A stretch of DNA of 64,000 bases, from contig NZ_CP116968.1 of assembly GCF_032051675.1 (NCBI RefSeq), forward strand, positions 3,713,001 to 3,777,000. Reading direction: 5' to 3'. A program made the translations under genes and the position numbers. Below, piece after piece: positions 7,697 through 17,821 of the stretch; position 1 is the first letter of the stretch, and each line of letters starts with the position of its first letter. This DNA comes from Candidatus Nitrospira neomarina. Its GTDB lineage: Bacteria; Nitrospirota; Nitrospiria; Nitrospirales; UBA8639. The notes beneath the pieces were generated by a model. It worked only from the letters and a program-made list of their open reading frames with translations, ran no database searches and had not been told where the DNA came from.

Positions 7697-9022
7697 ATGA
7701 AGTTAGAAATGACAGAGCTCGGGCCGGTGAAACGGTCGTTAAAAATTGAAGTTCCCGAAGAAGCCGTCAAAAGCGAATTTCAAAAGGTGTATGCCCAGTT
7801 GAGGCGTCAAGCCAAAATCCCTGGATTTCGACCCGGGAAAGCGCCAATCGCGTTATTAGAAAAACGGTATGCCGATCTTGTTGAACAAGATGTGGTCCAG
7901 CGGTTGGTGCCCGATTATTACCAACGAGCGGTGAAGGAAGCCGGGGTGGTCCCTATCCTAGTTGATATTCCCCCTCTGGAACGAATGAAAGTGAAGTCCA
8001 ATAGCCCATTTACCTTTACGGCGACAGTGGAAATAAAGCCCACTATTCAATTAGGGGATTATCGACCCCCGAATCCTATTTCCTTGAAACGGGATGCCCG
8101 AACGGTTACAGATGATCAGGTGGAAAAGGCTCTCCAAAGCCTACGGGAGCAACATGCCGAGCTTGACGTGGTTCCTGAAGGAACTCCTCTTCGTGAAGGA
8201 TTGCATGCGGTGTTATCTATTGAGGGATTTGTGGAGGACCAGCCATTGGAAGGGACTCAAAAAAAAGGGGAACTTCTTCACATTGGGTCCAAGTCGCCGA
8301 TTCTTGGTGTGGAGTTAGATGAGTATCTCGTCGGAAAACAGGCCGGTGACACGATTGATATTCCGCAACCTTTTCCCGCCAATCATCCTGATGCTCACCT
8401 CGCCGGAAAGACGATGGTTCTCAAGGTGACGATTGATGCGGTGAAAGAGCAGAAACTCCCGGAACTGGATGATGAATTCGCCAAGGATTGCGGCGATTAC
8501 GATTCCCTGGAGCATCTTAAAACCACCATCAACACCCAATTGGATAATTTCCTGAAACAGGATCTTGAAGAAGGGTATAAAGATCAGGTGATTGAACGCC
8601 TGTTGCAGATGCACCACTTTGAAATTCCCGAGGTTCTGATTGAACGGGAGCTTCAGACGCTTATCCGACAAAAAATGCTGAAGGACCACCGCCATGCCCA
8701 TCGTGAAGATGACGTTGAAGAGCCCTTGCGATTACAAGAAGAGGCTAAGCGCCTCCAACAGGAATTGCATCCGGAAGCTAAGCGGCGCGTGAAGCTGAGT
8801 TTGATTCTGGATGCGATCGTTCAGAAGGAAGGCCTTCATGTCACGGAAGATGAAGTGAACGCCGAAATTCAAAAACTGGCCTCCTCCTTAAAGCTTCCGG
8901 TTAGTGAAATTCAACGTATGGTCGAGGCTGGGGGGCAGGGTGCTCAGGAGGAGTTCCGCGAGCGGATGAAGGCGGAAAAAGCCTTGCAGTTCGTCTATCA
9001 AAATGCGGTCATTCAGGGGTAA
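7697..9022 (+). CDS. tig: Trigger factor, ribosome-associated chaperone
   Basis: 441 residues from the ATG at 7697, which has AAGGA 11 bases upstream; an ATG at 7685 overlaps that motif and is less likely. N-terminal ribosome-binding domain MKLEMTELGPVKRSLKIEVP with the signature GFRPGKAP (residues about 44-51). A middle FKBP-like domain (about 150-240) is followed by a long helical C-terminal chaperone domain. The protein meets nascent chains at the ribosome exit tunnel. It heads the conserved tig-clpP-clpX block and is 81 bases upstream of clpP. Confidence 0.96.
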   Translation: MKLEMTELGPVKRSLKIEVPEEAVKSEFQKVYAQLRRQAKIPGFRPGKAPIALLEKRYADLVEQDVVQRLVPDYYQRAVKEAGVVPILVDIPPLERMKVKSNSPFTFTATVEIKPTIQLGDYRPPNPISLKRDARTVTDDQVEKALQSLREQHAELDVVPEGTPLREGLHAVLSIEGFVEDQPLEGTQKKGELLHIGSKSPILGVELDEYLVGKQAGDTIDIPQPFPANHPDAHLAGKTMVLKVTIDAVKEQKLPELDDEFAKDCGDYDSLEHLKTTINTQLDNFLKQDLEEGYKDQVIERLLQMHHFEIPEVLIERELQTLIRQKMLKDHRHAHREDDVEEPLRLQEEAKRLQQELHPEAKRRVKLSLILDAIVQKEGLHVTEDEVNAEIQKLASSLKLPVSEIQRMVEAGGQGAQEEFRERMKAEKALQFVYQNAVIQG

Positions 9023-9103
9023 CGGGTCGTACAACCCTTCTGAATATACCTGTTCTGATATCTGTATTTGATACCTATTTACAACACGAGGAGGTCTCAG
9101 GGA

Positions 9104-9733
9104 ATGCTCATTCCGATGGTTATTGAACAAACGAATCGAGGTGAACGGTCATACGATATTTACTCACGTCTTTTGAAAGACCGGATCATCTTTATCGGAG
9201 CCCCGATTGATGATGTGTTCGCAAATGTGGTCATTGCACAGCTATTGTTCTTGGAATCCGAGGACCCGGAAAAGGACATTCATCTGTATGTCAATTCGCC
9301 TGGCGGAAGTGTGACGGCCGGAATGGGGATCTATGATACGATGCAATATGTGCGGTCGCCCATCAACACCATCTGCTTAGGTCAGGCGGCAAGCATGGGA
9401 GCCTTGTTATTAACCGCAGGGACTAAAGGGAAGCGTTTTGCTCTTCCCAATGCACGCGTGATGATTCATCAACCTATGGGAGGATTTCAGGGCCAAGCCA
9501 CGGAGATTGATATTCATGCCCGCGAGATTTTAAAAATTCGCGAAAAATTGAATGAAATTATGGCCTATCATACAGGGCAGCCTCTGGATAGAATCTCTCA
9601 AGATACCGAACGGGATTATTTTTTGTCGGGGGAAGAAGCCAAAGAGTACGGGTTAATTGATGAGGTCATCATCCGAAGTCAGGAAAAAGGGCACAAGGAC
9701 GACACAAAGTCAGGTTCAAAAAATAAGGATTAA
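9104..9733 (+). CDS. clpP: ATP-dependent Clp protease proteolytic subunit
   Basis: 209 residues from the ATG at 9104, which follows GAGGAGGT at ideal spacing; a longer frame from TTG at 9068 has no such support. The start [20 protein letters not shown] is typical ClpP. The catalytic triad is visible: Ser in [11 protein letters not shown], His in MIHQPMGG and Asp in DTERDYFLS. It forms a tetradecameric serine protease chamber fed by ClpX, whose gene follows after 20 bases. Confidence 0.97.
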   Translation: MLIPMVIEQTNRGERSYDIYSRLLKDRIIFIGAPIDDVFANVVIAQLLFLESEDPEKDIHLYVNSPGGSVTAGMGIYDTMQYVRSPINTICLGQAASMGALLLTAGTKGKRFALPNARVMIHQPMGGFQGQATEIDIHAREILKIREKLNEIMAYHTGQPLDRISQDTERDYFLSGEEAKEYGLIDEVIIRSQEKGHKDDTKSGSKNKD

Positions 9734-9753
9734 GGGCAAAGGAGGCATTTCTT

Positions 9754-11013
9754 ATGGCGAGACAAGCGAAGTCCGAAGCCAATCTTCGTTGCTCCTTCTG
9801 TGGCAAGAACCGTGATCAGGTTCGAAAACTCATTGCGGGTCCGACCGTCTATATTTGTGATGAATGTGTCGGCTTGTGTAATGAAATTATCTCCGAAGAT
9901 TGGCAGGAGTCTCGCCAGGAGATTTCGGCAAAACTGTGCAAGCCGGTGGATATCCACCAACATCTTGATCAATACATTATCGGACAGGATCAGGCAAAAA
10001 AGGTTCTCTCGGTAGCCGTTTATAATCATTATAAGCGTATATCAGCAAATGAAATCGGGGATGTTGAACTTCAAAAGGGCAATATTCTCATTGTCGGACC
10101 GACCGGAACGGGAAAAACTCTATTTGCCCAGACACTAGCCCATTACCTGGATGTCCCATTTACGATTGCAGATGCAACGACGCTGACGGAAGCCGGGTAT
10201 GTCGGTGAAGACGTTGAAAATATTATCTTAAAACTTCTGCAGGCTGCGGACTATGAAGTTGAGCGTGCAGAACGGGGAATTGTGTATATTGATGAAATTG
10301 ACAAAATTACCCGCAAGGCCGATAGCCCTTCAATTACGAGGGATGTTTCAGGCGAGGGTGTTCAGCAGGCCTTGTTAAAACTCATTGAAGGGACCGTAGC
10401 CAATGTGCCCCCTCAAGGAGGAAGAAAGCATCCTCATCAGGAGTTTATTCAAGTCAATACGACTAATATTTTATTTATTTGTGGCGGGGCGTTCGTGGGA
10501 TTGGATTCCATCATTGAGCGGAGGTTGAACCAAAAGCGGATGGGCTTTGGGGCCGATGTGCAGATACGTGGTCAACATCAAATCGGTGACTTATTCTCCA
10601 AAGTGGAACCGGAAGATTTACTGCAATATGGATTGATTCCTGAAATTATCGGTCGTTTGCCGATTGTCGCCGCTCTTGATCAATTGGATGAACCGGCATT
10701 GGTCCGCATTTTAACAGAACCCAAAAATGCCTTGATCAAGCAATATCAGAAGTTATTGTCTCTGGATAAGGTGAAATTAAAGTTTGCCGATGGAGCGTTA
10801 TTGGCAATTGCCAAAAAAGCCCATTTGCAAAAAACAGGAGCACGTGGACTTCGGGCGGTCTTAGAGTCGGTGATGTTGGACTTGATGTATGAACTGCCGT
10901 CCCAGGCGGAGGTGAAAGAGGTGTTGGTGACCGAAGAGTTTATTCACGGCCAAGGTGAGCCCATTAAAGTCTTTGAGCATCAGAAAGGCATCAAGCCCGC
11001 CGTCGGATCTTAA
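9754..11013 (+). CDS. clpX: ATP-dependent Clp protease ATP-binding subunit ClpX
   Basis: 419 residues, full length. N-terminal C4 zinc-binding domain (CSFCGKN, then CDECVGLC, residues about 14-40). AAA+ domain with Walker A GPTGTGKT and Walker [10 protein letters not shown], pore loop GYVG, sensor RGLRAVLE. It unfolds tagged substrates and passes them to ClpP. Strong Shine-Dalgarno AAAGGAGG. Its TAA stop shares the palindrome TTAA with the convergent topA stop. Confidence 0.98.
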   Translation: MARQAKSEANLRCSFCGKNRDQVRKLIAGPTVYICDECVGLCNEIISEDWQESRQEISAKLCKPVDIHQHLDQYIIGQDQAKKVLSVAVYNHYKRISANEIGDVELQKGNILIVGPTGTGKTLFAQTLAHYLDVPFTIADATTLTEAGYVGEDVENIILKLLQAADYEVERAERGIVYIDEIDKITRKADSPSITRDVSGEGVQQALLKLIEGTVANVPPQGGRKHPHQEFIQVNTTNILFICGGAFVGLDSIIERRLNQKRMGFGADVQIRGQHQIGDLFSKVEPEDLLQYGLIPEIIGRLPIVAALDQLDEPALVRILTEPKNALIKQYQKLLSLDKVKLKFADGALLAIAKKAHLQKTGARGLRAVLESVMLDLMYELPSQAEVKEVLVTEEFIHGQGEPIKVFEHQKGIKPAVGS

Positions 11014-13328
11014 GCGGATTCCGGGTTCTTCTCCGTTGGTGCGGCTATCTCCTCATATCCGCATTCTGCATTGTGACAGAGAATTCTGCTTCCCGTTTGT
11101 TTCCTGATTTTTTCGATCAAGAATGGAGCCTGGCATTGTGGGCAGGGACGATTGATGGGTCGATCCCAGATCGCAAAGGTGCACGTAGGATAATTGCTGC
11201 AGGAATAAAATGTCTTGCCTTTTTTTGTGCGCTTTTGAACCAGGTCTCCCCCGCAATCCTTTACAGCGCATTTGACGCCTAGCTTCAAGGGTTTGGTGGT
11301 TTTACATTCAGGGTATTGAGAGCAGGCAAGGAAATTTCCAAATCGGCCCCTCTTGACCACCATCCCGCTGCCACATTTCGTACAGACTTCGTCAGTCGTT
11401 TCAACTTTTGTCTCCACGACTTGAACGCTTCCGTCCTCATCCTTGGTGAATTCTTTTGTATTTTTGCACTCAGGGTAGCCCGGACAAGCAAGGAAATGGC
11501 CATTGCGACCCCATTTGATCACCATCTGCTTCCCACATTTGTCGCAAGGGACTTCCGTGGGCTCTTCCTTGCCTTTGAGATCCTCCATGTTCACTTCAGC
11601 GGATTCCAGATCTTTGATGAATGGGGTATAAAAATCTTTCACCGCGGTGACCCAATCTTTTTCACCTTCTTCGATGCTATCCAGTTCATTTTCCATTCTC
11701 GCGGTGAATTCCACGTCGAACACATCAGGAAAGTGGCTCACAAGACGGTCATTGACCAATCTCCCTAATTCCGTCGGTCGTAGGCGCGCTTCCTCCTTTT
11801 CCACGTAATGTCGGTCTTGAATGGTGGAAATAATGGTGGCATAGGTCGAAGGTCGGCCGATCCCTTTTTCTTCCATCTCTCGAATGAGCAAGGCTTCGTT
11901 ATATCGAGGTGGAGGTTGAGTGAAGTGTTGTTTGGAGATGATCCCCTCTTCCGATCCTTCCTGAAGAGTCAGGGATTCCCCGTCTGAAAGATCTGGCAGG
12001 GTGAGGCTGGCGGTCGACATACTCTCTTCGCTGGAAGAAATCCCTTCTGTGGGTTGTTCGATTTCTTCTCGATAGACCCGACGGTAGCCGTCGAATTTTT
12101 CAACGGTTCCACTTGCCCGAAAGGTATACCGTTTTGCTTTGACGTCAACTTGCGTGACGAGATCGAGTCCCTGTGTCATTTGAGAGGCGACGAACCGGTT
12201 CCAAATCAATTTATAAAGTTTGTACAGGTCAGGCTCTAATAATTCTCGAAGGCTTTCCGGGTCACGTTTGGTGGATGTGGGCCGGATGGCTTCATGCGCT
12301 TCCTGGGCGGCCTTTTGTGTTTTGTACACATTCGGTTGGGCAGAAAGATAGGGCTGTCCAAATGTATCTTGTATGTAGCCACGGACGTCGTCCAAGGCCT
12401 CAGGGGCAATGCGGGTGGAGTCTGTCCGCATATAGGTGATGAGTCCGACTTGCCCCTCTTTTCCAATCTCGATGCCTTCATAAAGGCGTTGTGCCAGCAT
12501 CATGGTTTTTTTTGCGGGGAAACGCAGTTTTCTGGCACTGTCCTGTTGGAGTCGACTGGTGATAAAGGGGGCCGATGGACTTCGACGTTTTTCTTTTTGA
12601 TCAATGTGTGAAACCGCAAACGAGGCACCTGTTAAATCCTGAAGAATTTGCTCCGTCTCCGCTGCCGTTCGGACGGTGACTCGTTCCCCATCAATTTCAT
12701 GGAGTCTGGCTTGAAACGGCGGTGGATGCTGACCGACTAGTGTTGCGGTAATGGACCAGTACTCTTCAGGTTGAAAAGCCTCTCTTTCCGCCTCCCGCTC
12801 ACAAATAACCCGAACCGCAACGGATTGTACTCGCCCCGCACTCAGGCCGCGCCGCACTTTTTTCCATAACAGCGGACTGAGGAGATAACCGACCAGGCGG
12901 TCCAATACCCGGCGGGCTTGTTGAGCATTCACCTTTTTCATGTCGATGGTGCTGGGTGTTTTAAGTGCCCGTTTTACCGCTGTTTCGGTGATTTCATTCA
13001 GAAGAACCCGATGAATTTGCTGCCCGTTACCGTTGAGTTCCTCGGCAATATGCCAGGCAATGGCTTCGCCTTCACGGTCGGGGTCAGCCGCCAGGAAAAT
13101 TTCTTTGGCTTTTTTCGCGCTGGCTTTGATTTCTTTCAGAATTTTACTTTTTCCACGAATGACGATGTACTGCGGATCGAAATTATGCTCAAGGTCAATC
13201 CCGAGTTTGCTCTTCGGCAGATCCTTGAGATGACCGACTGAGGCAATGACCTGGTAATTACGTCCAAGATACTTGGATAGGGTTTTTGCCTTGGTGGGCG
13301 ATTCGACGATGACGAGTGATTTAGCCAT
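11010..13328 (-). CDS. topA: DNA topoisomerase I (type IA)
   Basis: 772 residues. Toprim domain at the N-terminus ([19 protein letters not shown] and [12 protein letters not shown]) and the active-site Tyr in [13 protein letters not shown] (about residue 300). The toroidal type IA core extends to about residue 590. The C-terminus carries four zinc-ribbon modules with CxxC pairs, the last ending [11 protein letters not shown]. It relaxes negatively supercoiled DNA. The start matches the [15 protein letters not shown] family consensus. Convergent with clpX, overlapping by four bases. dprA lies 66 bases upstream on the same strand. Confidence 0.97.
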   Translation of the reverse strand: MAKSLVIVESPTKAKTLSKYLGRNYQVIASVGHLKDLPKSKLGIDLEHNFDPQYIVIRGKSKILKEIKASAKKAKEIFLAADPDREGEAIAWHIAEELNGNGQQIHRVLLNEITETAVKRALKTPSTIDMKKVNAQQARRVLDRLVGYLLSPLLWKKVRRGLSAGRVQSVAVRVICEREAEREAFQPEEYWSITATLVGQHPPPFQARLHEIDGERVTVRTAAETEQILQDLTGASFAVSHIDQKEKRRSPSAPFITSRLQQDSARKLRFPAKKTMMLAQRLYEGIEIGKEGQVGLITYMRTDSTRIAPEALDDVRGYIQDTFGQPYLSAQPNVYKTQKAAQEAHEAIRPTSTKRDPESLRELLEPDLYKLYKLIWNRFVASQMTQGLDLVTQVDVKAKRYTFRASGTVEKFDGYRRVYREEIEQPTEGISSSEESMSTASLTLPDLSDGESLTLQEGSEEGIISKQHFTQPPPRYNEALLIREMEEKGIGRPSTYATIISTIQDRHYVEKEEARLRPTELGRLVNDRLVSHFPDVFDVEFTARMENELDSIEEGEKDWVTAVKDFYTPFIKDLESAEVNMEDLKGKEEPTEVPCDKCGKQMVIKWGRNGHFLACPGYPECKNTKEFTKDEDGSVQVVETKVETTDEVCTKCGSGMVVKRGRFGNFLACSQYPECKTTKPLKLGVKCAVKDCGGDLVQKRTKKGKTFYSCSNYPTCTFAIWDRPINRPCPQCQAPFLIEKIRKQTGSRILCHNAECGYEEIAAPTEKNPESA

Positions 13329-13394
13329 AGACAGTGTTGAAAGTCATGAATTATACACGAGCACATTTCCCACAGGGGAAGGATGTATTGCGTA

Positions 13395-14531
13395 CTATCG
13401 TTTGCTCATCCGGAGATATTGCAGCCCCGGTATCTGCTTTATAAGCCCTTTGATCTCCAAAGACAAGAGAATGCTCATGACTTCAGATGGTGCATAGGTG
13501 CATTGAGTGATTAAATCATCTAGGGAAACAGGTTCAAGTGAAAGACAATCAAGTAGACGTTGTTCCTCTGCCCCTAGTGAAGGCGCGGAAGAATAAGGCT
13601 GAAGCGCGCCTTGTTGCTTCTCGAGTTGCTCCCGGAAGGAGGGTTCTAACATAGGAAGAATTTCTTCCACAACATCAAAGGAACTTTCGACTAATTTGGC
13701 TCCCTCTTTAATAAGGCGGTGAGGGCCGCGAGTCAACGTATTAGTGACATTTCCCGGTACGGCAAAGACTTCACGGTTTTGCTCTAGGGCCATCCGAGCG
13801 GTAATGAGGGACCCACTGCGCGAGGTGGCTTCCGCGACGATCACACCAAGGGAGAGTCCACTAATGATCCGATTACGTTGAGGAAAATGGTAAGAATGTG
13901 GAGGGGTTCCCATGGGAAATTCCGAGAGAACGGCTCCCTGCTGTTCAATGCGTTGTCGTAGCGGACCGTGCTCAGGCGGATAGGTGACGTCTATGCCGCA
14001 TCCCAGAACCGCCAGGGTTCTCCCGGATGTGGCGAGTGCCCCTTCGTGGGCCGCGGCATCAATTCCTCTGGCCAGGCCACTCACAATCGTAAAGCCCAGT
14101 GCAGCTAAATCGCCGCTCAGTTGTCGGGTGAATGTCCGCCCGATGTGCGAGCCTTTTCTTGAACCGACTATGGCAAGGGCCTGTTGATCACGCTCTTGGA
14201 GCTGGCCTGTATACCAGAGGACCGGAGGAGGATCCGTAATGGTTTTTAATCTGGGCGGATAGTGAGCGTCTACGAATGTCACGATAGAGTATCGCCCATC
14301 TTGCACGGCCTGCAATTCTTTGGCAATGTGATCTTGTGCTTCAACAGGTATGGGTTGATGGAGGGCACTGGCCAATGATGGAGAAATTTCACCTATTGAT
14401 ACGAGTGTGTGGGCGTTTAAGGAACGAATGGCTTCTGGTGAGCCGAACCTGTTGATGAGTCTGGTGTAAGTAACAGGGCCAAGTCCTTTGACTGTCAGAA
14501 GTTCCAACCAGCCTTGCAGGGGTGAATTCAT
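13395..14531 (-). CDS. dprA: DNA-processing protein DprA (DNA uptake/recombination mediator)
   Basis: 378 residues. The N-terminal helix-hairpin-helix region (LLTVKGLGPVTYTRLINRFG) is followed by a Rossmann-like core with VGSRKGSHIGRTF and SGLARGIDAAAHEGAL, and further core signatures FPQRNRIISGLS and SGSLITARMALEQNREVFAVPG. A C-terminal winged-helix (about 310-378) ends LKGLIKQIPGLQYLRMSK-like. DprA loads RecA on incoming single-stranded DNA. The dprA-topA order is common. No other competence gene is in the window. Confidence 0.95.
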   Translation of the reverse strand: MNSPLQGWLELLTVKGLGPVTYTRLINRFGSPEAIRSLNAHTLVSIGEISPSLASALHQPIPVEAQDHIAKELQAVQDGRYSIVTFVDAHYPPRLKTITDPPPVLWYTGQLQERDQQALAIVGSRKGSHIGRTFTRQLSGDLAALGFTIVSGLARGIDAAAHEGALATSGRTLAVLGCGIDVTYPPEHGPLRQRIEQQGAVLSEFPMGTPPHSYHFPQRNRIISGLSLGVIVAEATSRSGSLITARMALEQNREVFAVPGNVTNTLTRGPHRLIKEGAKLVESSFDVVEEILPMLEPSFREQLEKQQGALQPYSSAPSLGAEEQRLLDCLSLEPVSLDDLITQCTYAPSEVMSILLSLEIKGLIKQIPGLQYLRMSKR

Positions 14532-14773
14532 CCAGATCCTTTGTGAGGAAGGCGAATACGAGTCCGGAGATCATCGTGAAATGGTCTGCCTGTATGGCTC
14601 TCCATCCAGAAAACGTTCCAGAATGGACTCCGAAGTGTAAAGACCTCCTGATCTATCGAGCGTTGAAGGAAAGAGCTGGGTCCCCATTCCTTTCTGTTCC
14701 TGGAGACAAGTGTTACGGATAAGGAGGCAGGATCGTGGAGGACATCGTTCATGATTCAATTGTTCTCTCGTGG

Positions 14774-16327
14774 TTAGGATGCGGTCCGGGATTCGGCGCG
14801 TGACGTCAATTTTCCCACCACGACGATGTCATATTGCTCAAGGTGGAGTAACGGATCCGCCTCAAATGATATTGGTTGTTGAAATTCCTGCTCGAGTTGT
14901 TCAATGCTACTGTGTTCGGTTTCGAAAATGAGCTCAATGACTTTGGGGTTGGCACCGACCACAATTTGTTGTGGTTGTCCACGAGTCATTCCGATGCGCC
15001 GGATATCCCGAAAGATTTCATACGCCACCGTCATGGTGGATTTGGTGTATCCTCTCCCCTCACAATCACCACAAATTTCCGACAACGTCCGTAACAGATC
15101 TTCGCGGACACGTTCACGGGAAATTTCGATGAGCCCAAGATCAGAAATGCGGGAGATACGTGTTTGAGCCTTATCCCCCGCTAGGGCATCCAGGGTGGCC
15201 TGATACACCTTTTCACGGTTCCGTTCCCGTTCCATGTCAATGAAATCAATGATGATAATGCCCCCAATGCCTCGTAATTTAATCTGATAGCCGATTTCCT
15301 TTGCGGCTTCCAGATTGTTTTTTAAAATGGTTTCTTCCTGGTCGCGTTTTCCTACAAATCGGCCCGTATTAACGTCCACCACCGTCATGGCCTCTGTGTG
15401 GTCAATGACAATGTGTCCTCCGGACTTTAGCCAGACTTTCCGACTCAGGGCTCTGGTAATTTCCAATTCGATCCCCAAGTGATCGAATAACCCTTCCTGC
15501 TTCTTGTCATAGAAATGAACGCGCGCTGCTTGTTCCGGAAGATAGCGACGGACAAAATCTTTCACTTCCTCAAAATCCGCTTTGGCGTCAATTAATAGTC
15601 GATCGACTTTTTTGGTAAATAGGTCTCGTACCACACGGAGCGGGAGGGACAGATCCGTATGCAAAAGGGATGGAGCAGGTTGGCTGTTGGCGGCTTTGAG
15701 CGTGTCTTCCCATAACGCGCTCAGGAATCTGACGTCTGTTTGCAAATCCTCTTCTGGTACATCTTCGCACACGGTCCTGACAATGTATCCATATTCGGGT
15801 TTCCGGATGCGCCGCATGAGGTCTTTCAGCCGATGACGTTCTTCGTCGTTCGTAATTCTTCGGGACACGCCAATATGGTCGACATTGGGCATGAGTACTA
15901 AAAATCGCCCGGGAAGGGAGACATATGTGGTAATCCGAGGTCCCTTAGTGCCGATGGGGCCTTTGGAAATTTGAACCAAAAGTTCTTGTCCTTCTGTCAA
16001 CAGGTTTTCGATGGGACGTGCTGTTTGGCGTCGAGGGCGCGGCACCTCCTGACTGCGTTCATCCTCTTCACTGTCCACAAGAGTGTCCCCCGGTTCGGTT
16101 CCGACCGATAGATCAGATACGTGGATGAACGCGGCCCGATCCAGCCCGATATCGACAAAGGCCGCTTGCATACCTGGCAGAACTTTAATGACCTTCCCTT
16201 TATAAATGTCCCCCACAAAATCTTTTTTTCTTGGACGGTCGACATACAATTCTGTGACGACACGATTGTCGAGCACGGCAACCCGTGTTTCTTCACGAGT
16301 GACACTAATCGCAATTTCTACTCCCAT
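14774..16327 (-). CDS. rng: Ribonuclease G/E family endoribonuclease
   Basis: 517 residues, closer to RNase G than RNase E in length. N-terminal MGVEIAISVTREETRVAVLD, an S1 domain (VGDIYKGKVIKVLPGMQAAFVDIG), catalytic metal site around TVVDVNTGRFVGKRD and IIIDFIDM, and the Zn-link CGDCEGRGY. It acts in rRNA 5' maturation and mRNA decay. It is the last gene of the mreB-mreC-mreD-mrdA-rodA run, after a 328-base gap. The mre-rng linkage is a familiar arrangement. Confidence 0.95.
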   Translation of the reverse strand: MGVEIAISVTREETRVAVLDNRVVTELYVDRPRKKDFVGDIYKGKVIKVLPGMQAAFVDIGLDRAAFIHVSDLSVGTEPGDTLVDSEEDERSQEVPRPRRQTARPIENLLTEGQELLVQISKGPIGTKGPRITTYVSLPGRFLVLMPNVDHIGVSRRITNDEERHRLKDLMRRIRKPEYGYIVRTVCEDVPEEDLQTDVRFLSALWEDTLKAANSQPAPSLLHTDLSLPLRVVRDLFTKKVDRLLIDAKADFEEVKDFVRRYLPEQAARVHFYDKKQEGLFDHLGIELEITRALSRKVWLKSGGHIVIDHTEAMTVVDVNTGRFVGKRDQEETILKNNLEAAKEIGYQIKLRGIGGIIIIDFIDMERERNREKVYQATLDALAGDKAQTRISRISDLGLIEISRERVREDLLRTLSEICGDCEGRGYTKSTMTVAYEIFRDIRRIGMTRGQPQQIVVGANPKVIELIFETEHSSIEQLEQEFQQPISFEADPLLHLEQYDIVVVGKLTSRAESRTAS

Positions 16328-16655
16328 AGTGATCTCCCTACATTCTCAGAAGGGACCTGAAGCTATTCTGCGTCAACATTCTTGGTGAAGAGATGTCGCT
16401 GATGTGGCTGAGCCAATTGGTTGGATCTGCCTGTCAAAATCTGCAATAGCTTTGTGCCCATTCTGTCAATAATTGTAAATGAATATTATTATGGAACCAT
16501 TTGAGGATGGTTCTGTGTGCCTACTTCCTTGTTCCGCAAGTATGTGCAAAAATCCACGGCTCTGGGACTTTTCTGATTCAAATTCTCCGTTGTTTTTCTC
16601 TTTGTGCGAATACCTGGCCCACGCTATCAAAATCCATCCATAGGGTACATGATAC
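16328..16655. other. Intergenic region between rodA and rng, no gene seen
   Basis: 328 bases with no convincing frame on either strand and no clear terminator. It probably holds the rng promoter (minus strand), but I could not pick a confident -10/-35 pair. Confidence 0.4.
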
Positions 16656-17780
16656 CTAAAGGAGTGACAGACGTCTCCGTTTCACGTTGAGCAAGAGTCC
16701 CAGAGCGGTGAGATTCACAACCATGGCGCTGCCTCCATAGCTCATTAGAGGAAGAGGAATGCCCACAACGGGGGCCAGCCCGGATGTCATGCCAATATTG
16801 ACGACAACTCCAAAGGCTATCATGGTGACTACTCCGACAGCCAAGAGAGTCCCGACAATATCTTTGGCTTTTAACGCGATTTCTAATCCCATCAAAAATA
16901 AAAGAATATATAGGGAAAGTAAAACTATTGACCCAATAAAGCCCCATTCCTCTGCGAATACCGCAAACACAAAATCGGTGTGGCCCTCAGGAAGAAATTT
17001 AAATTGGGTTTGCGTTCCCCCATATAATCCCTTTCCCAGTAATTGGCCTGAACCGATGGCGATGCGCGATTGAAGCCCGTGATACCCTTTGCCCCCCGGA
17101 TCAGAATTGGGATCAACAAAGCTGAGAATCCGATCCTGTTGGTACTCGTGAAGGGAGCCCCAGACCCCGCCCCAGGCAAAGGGGAACAACATTAGGGCTG
17201 CCAAAATCACAAACCCAAAGGCCTTGGATTTCATGCCCACCGTGAGAATCACCACAAGAAAAATAGCCAGAAAGCCCAAGCTACTTCCCAGATCAGGTTG
17301 TTTGAGGATGAGTAAAAATCCTGGAAGTACGATCAGTCCGGGTATGATCAATCGATGAACCCAGCCTTTACGGGTGGTTGCCCCATAGTAGGCTGCCAGC
17401 ATGAGTAACAATGGAATCTTAATGAATTCTGAGGGCTGGACCGCAAAGGGGCCGAGAGGAATCCATCGTTGAGAGCCCCGACTGGTTTTCCCGGCGATTA
17501 ACACGATGATAAGTAAGATCAGTCCGATCCCATAGAGCAGATATGACAGACGGGCAAGCTTGTGATAGTCAATACCCACCGCGACCAGAAAGGCTAAGGA
17601 GCCGACCACCATCCATGTGGCCTGCTTGAGATAAATAGGGAATCCGGTCGTCGACTGAGGATTGGTCACGCTATAAATGGATAGGATGCCCATAGAGATA
17701 ATTGCCATAATGACACCCAGGAAACACCAATCGAAGGTATCCAGTCCGCGGCGATTCACATTGTCGTTCATTAATGACAT
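16656..17780 (-). CDS. rodA: Rod shape-determining protein RodA (SEDS peptidoglycan glycosyltransferase)
   Basis: 374 residues with about ten membrane spans. SEDS marks are GSQRWIPLGPFAVQPSEFIKIPLLL, LILKQPDLGSSLGF, YQQDRILSFVDPNSDPGGKGYH and the C-terminal PLPLMSYGGSAM. RodA polymerises glycan strands with PBP2 during lateral wall growth. mrdA (PBP2) is directly upstream on the same strand, 41 bases away. ATG at 17780; a second ATG nine bases in is an alternative. Confidence 0.96.
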   Translation of the reverse strand: MSLMNDNVNRRGLDTFDWCFLGVIMAIISMGILSIYSVTNPQSTTGFPIYLKQATWMVVGSLAFLVAVGIDYHKLARLSYLLYGIGLILLIIVLIAGKTSRGSQRWIPLGPFAVQPSEFIKIPLLLMLAAYYGATTRKGWVHRLIIPGLIVLPGFLLILKQPDLGSSLGFLAIFLVVILTVGMKSKAFGFVILAALMLFPFAWGGVWGSLHEYQQDRILSFVDPNSDPGGKGYHGLQSRIAIGSGQLLGKGLYGGTQTQFKFLPEGHTDFVFAVFAEEWGFIGSIVLLSLYILLFLMGLEIALKAKDIVGTLLAVGVVTMIAFGVVVNIGMTSGLAPVVGIPLPLMSYGGSAMVVNLTALGLLLNVKRRRLSLL

Positions 17781-17821
17781 GAGATGCGTTGTTCTCCATC
17801 CTTAAGAGTGCGGATTCCTTA

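Noticed and set aside
14532..14773. Short frames between rng and dprA
   Set aside because: Frames on both strands overlap, lack start signals and show no recognisable domain.
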